Assembly (NCBI GenBank): GCA_009786625.1
Contig: WQRT01000060.1
Coordinates: 517-6,122, forward strand
Direction: 5' to 3'
Source: Treponema sp.
GTDB lineage: Bacteria > Spirochaetota > Spirochaetia > Treponematales > Breznakiellaceae
Length of the DNA stretch: 5,606 nt
The notes under the pieces are model-generated. The model saw only the letters and a list, made by a program, of their open reading frames with translations. It was not told where the DNA came from and ran no database searches. Shown here piece after piece: positions 1 to 5,606 of this stretch (its first letter is position 1; every line of letters starts with the position of its first letter). The position numbers were made by a program, and so were the translations under genes.

Positions 1-167
1 GATAATTTGAGGGGATTTGATAAAAATGAAATTGAATGAGATGTCCCCGAACGGTTTACATCGGGAGCGACTACAAATACCCTGTGCCCCGCGTTGCGCA
101 GAGCAACCGCGAGCAGTTTTATTCCCGGCGAGGTGATTCCATCATCATTTGTCAGCAAAATCCTCAT
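1..167 (-). CDS. surE: SurE 5'/3'-nucleotidase, N-terminal part (cut by left window edge)
   Basis: SurE is a cytoplasmic metal-dependent phosphatase that removes phosphate from nucleoside 5'- and 3'-monophosphates. Only the first 55 codons are present, plus two bases of a Ser codon at the edge. The protein opens [15 protein letters not shown], the SurE signature: Asp8 and Asp9 match the metal-binding pair. VFVVAPD (residues 30-36) is the second conserved strand, and NRSGTSHS (38-45) matches the conserved loop with the metal-site Ser (Ser40). The ATG at 167-165 starts 6 bases after the kinase stop codon. The only purine-rich stretch (AAGGG, 186-182) is 14 bases upstream, too far for an ideal ribosome binding site, so translation is probably coupled to the kinase. 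The rest of the gene, including the conserved Asn metal ligand, is outside the window. Family identity is secure; completeness cannot be judged. Confidence 0.93.
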   Translation of the reverse strand, partial: MRILLTNDDGITSPGIKLLAVALRNAGHRVFVVAPDVNRSGTSHSISFLSNPLKL

Positions 168-173
168 ACGTGT

Positions 174-1385
174 CTATTTTACCCTTGCCCTTGTCGCCAG
201 TTTTACTTCGTATGTCACGGGACGAAATCCGAAAATCCTCTCGTACTCCTCCATGCGTTTTTTATATTCTTCCACGAGTTCGCGCCGTATGATCGTGTAT
301 GTGCAGCCGCCGAATCCCAATCCTGTCATTCTTGAACCTGCCGCGCCTTCGATCTCCTGCGCTCGTTTTACAAGCCAGTCAACCTCCGGACAGCTTATCT
401 CGTAAAGATCTCTCAGGCTTTCATGCGAACGGTAGATAATCTTCGCGAAGGATGCGATATCGCTCCGTTCAAGTGAGTCTACGGCGTCATCTATTCTGTG
501 GATCTCCTCGACAATGTGCATTGTCCTTCTTCTAATCCTCTCCGGGAAATTTCCAAGCACTTCAAGAAGATCGGCGGAAGCGAAATCCTTAAAAGCCGCT
601 CCCTGCTTTTTTTTAGATAAAAGTTTAAGCCCTTTTAAAACATCTTCCCTTCTTAGAGCCAGTTCACCCTCCGCGCCCATTCTCGGCACGCGCGAATCAA
701 CAAGCAAAATCCGAAAACGCGATAACGGAGATTTAGTTAGTTTTACATCTCCTGTTAATGAATCGATGATAACGAAATGATCTTTTCTCGCCAGCATGCA
801 GACAGCATAATCGGCGAACACCGCTTCCCGCACGGCCGCTTCGCTGAATAACTCCTCATGCGATTCCATCAATTTTTGCGCCAATTCCATTTCGCTTATC
901 TGCGCGTGAAACAAATTTTTCAAAGCCATGGCGGCGGCGGTTTCAATCGCGGTTGATGAAGCAAGACCGATACCCTGAGGTATATCGCCGCAGAAGGAAA
1001 AATTAAGCCCCTTTACAGGGAACCCAAGTTCCATAAAAAGATGAATAGCGGGTTTAATGCAGTTTGCCCACCTGTCTTCGCGTCTATATTTTAGATTGAC
1101 GAGCGTGCTTCTCTTGCGCTCGCCGAGATCCGCGGCAAAAAAGCGGAACGAATTATCCTTACGCATACTTACAGCGACATTGATAAAACGGTCTATTGCG
1201 GCGGATAAATAACAGCCGGACTCCGGCTCGCCCTGCTCTCCCATAAAATGAATTCTGCCCGGAGACTCGCCGATTGCGACAATGTTTGTTTTTAAATCGT
1301 CATTAGCCGAGCTGGATTTTTTAGTCAATTTTGGTTGAATTTCAAGCTCATATTCTTTTCGGTGTATTTGACCGATATCCAGCAT
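174..1385 (-). CDS. Divergent galactokinase-like GHMP-family sugar kinase
   Basis: A 403-residue kinase of the GalK branch of the GHMP superfamily, predicted to use ATP to phosphorylate a small sugar-like substrate in the cytoplasm. Motifs seen: PGRIHFMGE (42-50, GHMP motif 1), IPQGIGLASSTA (135-146, phosphate-binding motif 2), RKDHFVIID (200-208), ELALRRE (241-247) and RMTGLGFGGCT (352-362, motif 3). Aligned by eye with E. coli GalK, the catalytic Asp of GIMDQ is kept (Asp192 in VFADY), as are the motif 1 Arg and Glu. The galactose-contacting residues of HTDY and EYNTRR are changed: His to Gln51, Asp to Glu53, Tyr to Leu242. A GTG at 1397 would add four residues, but GTGAGG lies 6 bases before the ATG at 1385, so I choose the ATG. 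A promoter-like sequence precedes the gene and surE follows 6 bases later. GHMP kinase fold is very likely; true galactokinase function is doubtful. Confidence 0.88.
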   Translation of the reverse strand: MLDIGQIHRKEYELEIQPKLTKKSSSANDDLKTNIVAIGESPGRIHFMGEQGEPESGCYLSAAIDRFINVAVSMRKDNSFRFFAADLGERKRSTLVNLKYRREDRWANCIKPAIHLFMELGFPVKGLNFSFCGDIPQGIGLASSTAIETAAAMALKNLFHAQISEMELAQKLMESHEELFSEAAVREAVFADYAVCMLARKDHFVIIDSLTGDVKLTKSPLSRFRILLVDSRVPRMGAEGELALRREDVLKGLKLLSKKKQGAAFKDFASADLLEVLGNFPERIRRRTMHIVEEIHRIDDAVDSLERSDIASFAKIIYRSHESLRDLYEISCPEVDWLVKRAQEIEGAAGSRMTGLGFGGCTYTIIRRELVEEYKKRMEEYERIFGFRPVTYEVKLATRARVK

Positions 1386-1391
1386 TACCAA

Positions 1392-1397
1392 CCTCAC
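1392..1397 (-). promoter_or_regulatory. Ribosome binding site deciding the kinase start
   Basis: On the minus strand GTGAGG is followed by six bases (TTGGTA) and then the ATG at 1385. This is good Shine-Dalgarno complementarity at near-ideal spacing. It argues that the upstream in-frame GTG at 1397-1395, which is itself part of the element, is not the start codon. Confidence 0.65.
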
Positions 1398-1409
1398 TTT
1401 GGTTTTATG

Positions 1410-1441
1410 ATTATATTATCAAGATAAATAATGAATTTCAA
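1410..1441 (-). promoter_or_regulatory. Putative sigma70-type promoter for the kinase-surE unit
   Basis: In the gap between the second permease and the kinase, the minus strand reads TTGAAA (1441-1436), then 17 bases, then TAATAT (1418-1413). An overlapping perfect TATAAT (1415-1410) lies 20 bases from the same -35-like element. Transcription from here would start close to 1405, giving a leader of about 20 bases with the GTGAGG ribosome binding site. The region is AT-rich, so a chance match is possible. No terminator hairpin is seen between the permease stop and this site, so read-through from the transporter genes is also likely. Confidence 0.4.
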
Positions 1442-1450
1442 TGGCGTTTT

Positions 1451-2281
1451 TTATGATAAATTGGTTGTTTTTAATGATACAAGTATCATAGCGGTGAGTG
1501 TGCAAATGTAGGGGAAGGCAAGAATGAAATCGGCGGGTATTTGAAGGGAACCCTGGGCGAAGTTTGATAAACTTTCCGCAAGAGCGAAAATGAACGCGGC
1601 GGCAAGAACACCTGCCGGTTTTTTCATGCCGAGAAAAATGACGGCAAGGGCGATCCAGCCTTTTCCGGCGGACATTCCTGGGACATACGCTCCGAGATTA
1701 AGGCTTAAAAATGATCCGCCTATTCCGCAGAAAAAACCTGACAGTAAAACCGCGGATGATTGATAGATTTTCGGATTGATACCAAGCGAAACAAGCGACT
1801 GACTGTTTTTTCCGCATGCGCGGAGCCTGTAGCCGAAAGGCGTTTTGTAAACCGCAATCCATGAAATAATTAAAAGAATTATACCGAAAGTTATATAAAA
1901 GTTTGAAAGCATAGGTGCGCCGTTTAAAGCGACAACTCCTTTTGTGCCAAATAATTTATCGGAAAGAACAATGCACATTCCGACTGATAGAAGATTTACC
2001 GCAAGACCGCAGATAAACAGATCCGCTTTTAATTTATAAACTGTTAAAATATGAATTGCAGATAACGCCATGGAAGAAATTACAGCGCATAATACCGCCG
2101 CCGCCGCGCTGCCTGAAAAATAATATACAGCCAGCGATGAAAACGCCCCCGTTAAAAGTAATCCTTCAAGGGCGATATTTAGCGAACCCGCGAGAGCAGG
2201 AAAAAGTCCTCCTAAAGCGGCGTAAAAAACAGGAATCATTATCGTTACAGCGCTTTTGAGAACAGGTATTAAACTTTCCAT
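1451..2281 (-). CDS. BMP-type ABC importer permease, second subunit (BPD_transp_2 family)
   Basis: A 276-residue inner-membrane permease that would pair with the neighbouring permease to form the channel of a nucleoside-type ABC importer. Visible family features: the glycine/Asn/Glu motif LAGSLNIALEG (30-40), the cytoplasmic loop TPFGYRLRACGKN (147-159) ending in LGIN (166-169), thought to contact the ATPase, and GWIALAVIFLG (208-218). Hydrophobic segments lie near 8-28, 40-56, 58-82, 88-106, 127-145, 176-196, 208-236 and 250-270. The open frame continues 72 codons upstream to 2497, but that part is polar, basic and lies inside the other permease gene. The ATG at 2281 overlaps the upstream stop by one base (TAATG), has GGAGGG nine bases before it, and gives the usual family N-terminus. 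Length is slightly short but normal for the smaller subunit of such pairs. The exact substrate cannot be read from it. Confidence 0.93.
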   Translation of the reverse strand: MESLIPVLKSAVTIMIPVFYAALGGLFPALAGSLNIALEGLLLTGAFSSLAVYYFSGSAAAAVLCAVISSMALSAIHILTVYKLKADLFICGLAVNLLSVGMCIVLSDKLFGTKGVVALNGAPMLSNFYITFGIILLIISWIAVYKTPFGYRLRACGKNSQSLVSLGINPKIYQSSAVLLSGFFCGIGGSFLSLNLGAYVPGMSAGKGWIALAVIFLGMKKPAGVLAAAFIFALAESLSNFAQGSLQIPADFILAFPYICTLTAMILVSLKTTNLS

Positions 2282-3318
2282 TATCCCCTTCCCTCCCGCG
2301 TGAAAATATTGCGTATAACGAGGCTTGTTGAAAGAAAGAAAATTACTGCCTGCGCGATATAAGCTGTTTCGAATGTAAGTCCTGTGTTCTGCATTGCGCT
2401 TCTCGCTCCAGCTTCTATCCACGCCAGAAAAAGCGCGCACGGGATCACGGCGATCGGAGAAAAACGCGCGATTAATGCCGCGGTAAGCGCGCTCCATCCA
2501 AGCCCGGAAGAAAATTCCCTTATCACTGCGTAATGCGTTCCTAAAACTAGAATACCCCCTGCAAGCCCGTAAAAAAATCCGCTTAATATCATTGTAATAA
2601 CCGTATTGTACTTTGTGTTTATTCCTCCGTAACGCGCGAATAATTCATTGTGTCCTGTCATTCTGATTTCATATCCCGTCCTTGTTTTTTTAAGAAAAAA
2701 ATCGACTATAAAAACAAAAACAACTGCGATTAAAAAACCAGCGCTTAAACCTGACGGTTTTAAAATGAGAGGAAGACGCATATTATCCGCGATTTTTCCT
2801 GTTGATAAAAGCGATGTTTCAGGATCAAGGAAAGGTCCTGTAACAAGATAATTTACAACAGGAATCACCGCGCATGATAGTAAAAAAGTTGAGATTAATT
2901 CGTTAGTATTCCATTTCGCCTTACAATATCCGCTGAATCCCGCCAATACGCCTGATAAAAAAGAACCGGCGGCAACAGCGGCAAATGCTCCCATCAATCC
3001 AATTGAGGAAAGCTCAAGAGCGGCGGCTGTTGTAACAAACGCTCCAAGGTAAATTTGCCCTTCACCGCCAAGGTTTAGATTTCCAGCTTTCATCGCGATA
3101 GTGATGCCTAATGCGCCTAAAATTAAGGGAACAGACGCGTTTAACATATTCCCAAAACTAAAAACACTCCTAAACGGCCCCCAAAAAAAGAAATAAAGCG
3201 CTTTAAAAGGTTCATCACTTAATATAAAAATAAATAAAAGTAAAAATAATATTCCAATCAAAGGAACCCAAACAAGAGAAAATCTTTTAAAAATACCCTC
3301 ACCTAACAAAATACCCAA
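2281..3318 (-). CDS. BMP-type ABC importer permease, first subunit (BPD_transp_2 family), non-ATG start
   Basis: A permease of up to 345 residues, the larger channel subunit of the importer. Family markers: AGNLNLGGEGQIYLGA (78-93), NTNELISTFLL (137-147), the cytoplasmic loop RTGYEIRMTGHN (213-224) with ARYGGIN (228-234), and SGLGWSALTAALIAR (271-285). About ten hydrophobic segments are visible, near 15-33, 60-77, 87-103, 107-129, 141-159, 189-209, 238-261, 276-290, 290-304 and 319-336. The start is uncertain: no ATG occurs in frame between the upstream stop at 3351-3349 and Met58, which lies after the first membrane helix. TTG at 3318 and TTG at 3309 are the candidates; 3309 has GGCGGGG and GGG upstream at somewhat better spacing. 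The first membrane segment is intact in either case, so the gene looks functional. It overlaps the next permease by one base. The preceding gap contains heptamer repeats. Confidence 0.92.
   Translation of the reverse strand: MGILLGEGIFKRFSLVWVPLIGILFLLLFIFILSDEPFKALYFFFWGPFRSVFSFGNMLNASVPLILGALGITIAMKAGNLNLGGEGQIYLGAFVTTAAALELSSIGLMGAFAAVAAGSFLSGVLAGFSGYCKAKWNTNELISTFLLSCAVIPVVNYLVTGPFLDPETSLLSTGKIADNMRLPLILKPSGLSAGFLIAVVFVFIVDFFLKKTRTGYEIRMTGHNELFARYGGINTKYNTVITMILSGFFYGLAGGILVLGTHYAVIREFSSGLGWSALTAALIARFSPIAVIPCALFLAWIEAGARSAMQNTGLTFETAYIAQAVIFFLSTSLVIRNIFTREGRG
2291..2296 (-). promoter_or_regulatory. Ribosome binding site for the second permease
   Basis: The minus strand reads GGAGGG, nine bases before the ATG at 2281 and inside the last codons of the preceding permease gene. 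With the TAATG overlap it supports the short start of the second permease and coupled translation of the two channel subunits. Confidence 0.65.
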
Positions 3319-3334
3319 ACCCCGCCAATTAAAA

Positions 3335-3369
3335 CTAACCCCTATCCCCTAATTCCTAACCCCTAACAC
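3335..3369. repeat. Five degenerate CTAACCC heptamers (telomere-like direct repeat)
   Basis: Read on the plus strand, the 35 bases are CTAACCC, CTATCCC, CTAATTC, CTAACCC and CTAACAC, five tandem units in exact 7-base phase. On the coding strand the pattern is GGGTTAG-like. The array supplies the last codons and the TAG stop of the ABC ATPase gene and continues 14 bases into the short gap before the first permease. Whether it came from slippage or insertion cannot be told from this copy alone. Confidence 0.75.
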
Positions 3370-4854
3370 CATACATTTCCCAATCTCACTTTTCACCGAA
3401 GCATCAAAATCAGTAAAAACACCCGCTATTCTGCCTGAATTCATTACGATAATTTTATCAGAAAGTTCGATAATTTCATCAAGGTTAGCGGAGATTAAAA
3501 TAATTGCCGCTCCTTTACCGCGAAGTTCATCAATTTGTTTTAAAACAAATGCGCTTGACGCGGCATCCAATCCCCATGAAGGTTGAGAAAAAACAATGTA
3601 ATCTTTAAACCAGTCAATCTCTCTTGCAAGAATTAATTTTTGCAAGTTGCCGCCTGAAAGCGTGGACGCATTTTCACCGGCAGATGGACAGTCAATATTA
3701 TACTTATTAATTAATTCTTCAATGAAAGCGTTATTTTTTATTCCGTCATATCTTCGATTGATAATTATATTTTCCGCGATTGTCGCGTCTTTCGCGCTTG
3801 CCGTGTTTATACGATCGGCGGGAACATAAGAAAGGCCTTGTTTGCGAAGGGCGCGGGTGTTTAAGCGCGAAATATCTTTTCCCCTGTGAAAAACCTTTCC
3901 TGATACGGGGTGAAGAAAGCCGCCGAGAACGGCTTCAATTACGCCGAGTCCGTTGCCGCCTACACCTGCTATTCCAAGAATTTCACCGGATGACACCGAA
4001 AAAGAAACATTATCAAGAAGAAGTTTCTCCTGATTTTTTCTTTTAACTGTGACGTTTTCAAAAGCGATAACAGGCTCATTATTTTTTTTCTGTTTAATAT
4101 TTTTTATTTTTTTTCCATATTCAAACTCATCATTTCCCATCATCATTGCCGCGATTTCATGTTCGTCAATATCAATTACATTTCGTATACCAACGAGTTC
4201 TCCGTTACGCAAAACCGCCGCGCGATCTCCCGCCTGTTTTATCTCATGGAGTTTATGCGTTATCATAATTATAGATTTTCCGCTATCGGCGAAATCTTTC
4301 AATGTCTTAAACAATGATACGCTTTCTGTTTCTGTTAAAATTGATGTCGGCTCATCAAGAATAATAATTTGCGCGTCACGGTTTAATAAACGGTATATCT
4401 CCACCTGCTGCATTTGCCCGAGCGTCAACTCGCTTACTTTTGTTTCGCAATTTATCGGAAATTTATTCTCTGTTATTATCTTCTGCGATATTTCCCGCGC
4501 TTTTTTCTTGTCAAAAAAAATCCCCATCATAAGCGGTTCATTTCCCATAACAATATTTTCCGCTACGGTATAATCAGGAAAAAGCATAAAATGCTGATGA
4601 ACCATTCCGATTCCAAGTTTCCTTGCAAAAAAGGCCGATTTTATCTCCTGTTTATCTCCGTTAATATATATTTCGCCGTTATCCGGTTTTTCAAGACCGT
4701 AAAGGATATTCATAAGCGTTGTTTTTCCCGCGCCGTTCTCCCCTGCAATGCACAGGATCTCACCCTTTTTAACATTAAGGCTGATATTATTATTGGCTTT
4801 TTTATTGCCGCTCTGGTATTGCTTGCTTATGTTACGCAGTTCTACAACGTTCAT
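3349..4854 (-). CDS. ABC importer ATPase with two nucleotide-binding domains (RbsA/YufO type)
   Basis: A 501-residue cytoplasmic ATPase that would drive the two permeases, of the duplicated kind used by sugar and BMP-type nucleoside importers. Domain 1 (about 1-240) is complete: Walker A GENGAGKTT (38-46), Q-loop Gln87 in GMVHQHF, signature LTLGQMQQ (143-150), Walker B IIILDEPT (163-170) and switch His200. A lysine-rich linker (about 241-260) leads to domain 2, which has a good signature LSGGNLQK (399-406). Its own nucleotide site is degenerate: GVGGNGLG (297-304) lacks the Walker A Lys, FSQPSWGLD (422-430) has Ser and Gln where Asp and Glu would be, and the switch His is absent (LISANLDE). 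Such asymmetry is usual in this family. The last residues (VLGVRN) and the stop are encoded by heptamer repeats. The start ATG at 4854 gives the normal N-terminus; the ribosome binding site is weak. Confidence 0.96.
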   Translation of the reverse strand: MNVVELRNISKQYQSGNKKANNNISLNVKKGEILCIAGENGAGKTTLMNILYGLEKPDNGEIYINGDKQEIKSAFFARKLGIGMVHQHFMLFPDYTVAENIVMGNEPLMMGIFFDKKKAREISQKIITENKFPINCETKVSELTLGQMQQVEIYRLLNRDAQIIILDEPTSILTETESVSLFKTLKDFADSGKSIIMITHKLHEIKQAGDRAAVLRNGELVGIRNVIDIDEHEIAAMMMGNDEFEYGKKIKNIKQKKNNEPVIAFENVTVKRKNQEKLLLDNVSFSVSSGEILGIAGVGGNGLGVIEAVLGGFLHPVSGKVFHRGKDISRLNTRALRKQGLSYVPADRINTASAKDATIAENIIINRRYDGIKNNAFIEELINKYNIDCPSAGENASTLSGGNLQKLILAREIDWFKDYIVFSQPSWGLDAASSAFVLKQIDELRGKGAAIILISANLDEIIELSDKIIVMNSGRIAGVFTDFDASVKSEIGKCMVLGVRN

Positions 4855-4925
4855 ATTAAATTATTCTACCACAAACCTGCATGAACTTAAAACATAAAAT
4901 TATAATGAAAGTCCGTGCCGGTTTG
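4855..4925 (-). other. Gap between binding protein and ATPase, with a distant inverted repeat
   Basis: This 71-base gap is the widest between the transporter genes. A 7-base inverted repeat, acaaacc (4871-4877) and ggtttgt (4920-4926, touching the binding-protein stop), brackets 42 AT-rich bases. If formed in RNA it would be a weak, long-loop structure, with no U-tract typical of a terminator. Gaps at this point in binding-protein operons often hold stem-loops that lower expression of the downstream ATPase. That role here is inference. Confidence 0.3.
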
Positions 4926-5606
4926 TTAGCGGCTTAAATTATTATAAAATTCTTCAAATTTTTCACGAATATTGGAAGGCAAGACGCTTTGATACGCGGG
5001 ATCATCAAAAATAAATCCTAAATAACCTTCTTTAACCCCGATTGTTTTTGAAATTCCGTATTCCATATTGCCGTTTAAAACATCGCTAAGGATTTCCATT
5101 ACAAGTTTTTTCTGCTCCATTATGCCGCAGCCTGCCATTAAACCCGGCGCCATATTATAAGCGTTTATGTTATACCAAAGCGCGTACGCGTTTCTTTCGG
5201 TTATTGTTTTAATTAAACCTTGCGCGGCGCCGCCGGCGATTGCCGTGAACACATCGGCGCCCGCGTCAATCATGGCGGATGATAATTCCGCCGCTCTGTT
5301 AGCGTCCGCCCATGAGCCTATCACCCGGAAATCAAGTTCAATGTCAGGGTCTGCAAGACGCGCTCCTTCAATAAAGCCCGGAACCATAAGCCGTGTTAAA
5401 AGCGGATATTCCTGCGCCGCTAAAAAGCCGATGCGTTTTTGGCTGTTCGCGTAAGGCATAGAGCTTGTTGTGATTAACCCTGCAAGATAACCCAGAAAAA
5501 GAGATTGTTCATACTGATTATAATTAAATGTTCTGATTCTCGGATTACCTTCATATTCAGCGTCCGCAATAATAAATTTTACATTATCAAAGTTTCTCGC
5601 GACATT
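4926..5606 (-). CDS. BMP/PnrA-family ABC substrate-binding protein, C-terminal 226 residues (cut by right window edge)
   Basis: The extracytoplasmic binding protein, probably a lipoprotein, that captures the ligand for the importer. The family binds purine nucleosides (PnrA) or riboflavin (RfuA) in characterised spirochaete members. The frame is open to the window edge, so the Met at 5459 is internal and 49 more residues precede it, including KFIIADAEYEG (10-20) and the family tract SLFLGYLAGLITT (35-47). Further markers, counted from the edge: KRIGFLAAQEYP (57-68), GFIEGARLADP (77-87), GSWADANRAAE (97-107), AGADVFTAIAGGAAQG (115-130), APGLMAGCGIMEQ (153-165) and a long C-terminal helix-rich tail. 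The usual GVDxDQ segment is replaced by WYNINAY (144-150). Roughly one third of a typical 340-360 residue protein, including signal peptide and lipobox, is missing because of the edge. The gene is upstream of, and probably cotranscribed with, the ATPase. Confidence 0.93.
   Translation of the reverse strand, partial: NVARNFDNVKFIIADAEYEGNPRIRTFNYNQYEQSLFLGYLAGLITTSSMPYANSQKRIGFLAAQEYPLLTRLMVPGFIEGARLADPDIELDFRVIGSWADANRAAELSSAMIDAGADVFTAIAGGAAQGLIKTITERNAYALWYNINAYNMAPGLMAGCGIMEQKKLVMEILSDVLNGNMEYGISKTIGVKEGYLGFIFDDPAYQSVLPSNIREKFEEFYNNLSR

Noticed and set aside
36..405. Plus-strand open frames opposite surE and the kinase start region
   Set aside because: They are antisense to surE and the kinase C-terminus, whose motifs are clear, and they show no recognisable domain.
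1474..1489. Perfect inverted repeat ATGATAC-AA-GTATCAT
   Set aside because: It sits within the last codons of the second permease, has a two-base loop and AT-rich arms, and no T-tract follows on the minus strand, so it is not a convincing terminator. An operator role cannot be supported from one copy.
2282..2497. 72-codon upstream extension of the second permease reading frame
   Set aside because: It lies wholly inside the first permease gene in another frame, encodes a basic, polar stretch unlike the family N-terminus, and the ATG at 2281 has a ribosome binding site and a TAATG overlap.
4049..4884. Two overlapping plus-strand open frames of 174 and 156 codons
   Set aside because: Both are antisense to the well-supported ATPase gene. 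Their hydrophobic, Phe/Ile/Ser-rich translations are what the complement of A-rich coding sequence gives, and I recognise no family.
4899..4904. TATAAT on the minus strand upstream of the ATPase gene
   Set aside because: No matching -35 element lies 16-18 bases upstream, and such hexamers are expected by chance in this AT-rich gap.
5167..5459. Treating the Met at 5459 as the start of a short 177-residue protein
   Set aside because: The same frame is open for 49 further codons to the window edge and encodes recognisable BMP-family sequence, so the gene is cut by the edge and the Met is internal.
1..5606. CRISPR array, tRNA/rRNA genes, insertion sequences, toxin-antitoxin or phage-defence genes
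   Set aside because: No spaced direct repeats, tRNA-like cloverleaf sequences, transposase motifs or defence domains were seen on either strand; the genes account for almost all of the window.

Overview
All credible genes in this window lie on the minus strand, so transcription runs from the right edge to the left. In that order they are: the C-terminal part of a BMP/PnrA-type ABC substrate-binding protein (cut by the right edge), a double-domain ABC ATPase, two membrane permeases, a divergent galactokinase-like GHMP kinase, and the first 55 codons of surE (cut by the left edge). Together the first four make a nucleoside-type (possibly riboflavin-type) ABC importer of the BMP/RbsA/BPD_transp_2 class.

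The organism is most likely a host- or sediment-associated anaerobe. I lean towards a Treponema-like spirochaete, because PnrA-type importers and divergent 'galactokinases' occur there. This is a family-level impression, not something the sequence proves. Base composition is uneven: one sampled row in the kinase (301-360) has 36/60 G+C, while one in the ATPase (4441-4500) has 22/60.

Layout, right to left. The binding protein (4926-5606, open at its N-terminus) is followed by a 71-base gap and the ATPase (3349-4854). Five degenerate CTAACCC heptamers (3335-3369) form the last codons and stop of the ATPase and run into the gap before the first permease. That permease (2281-3318) has no ATG start and must begin at a TTG. 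It overlaps the second permease (1451-2281) by one base (TAATG). A gap of 65 bases then carries a promoter-like sequence and a clear ribosome binding site for the kinase (174-1385). The surE start lies 6 bases beyond the kinase stop.

Functional reading: the transporter would import a nucleoside or similar ligand, and the kinase and the SurE nucleotidase would act on it, or on the sugar or nucleotide derived from it, in the cytoplasm. The kinase keeps the ATP-binding and catalytic motifs of GalK. It has lost three residues that normally hold galactose, so true galactokinase activity is doubtful. The binding protein also departs from the usual GVDxDQ ligand-site motif. The most interesting possibility is a small uptake-and-phosphorylation module for a non-standard substrate; the rest of the window is conventional.
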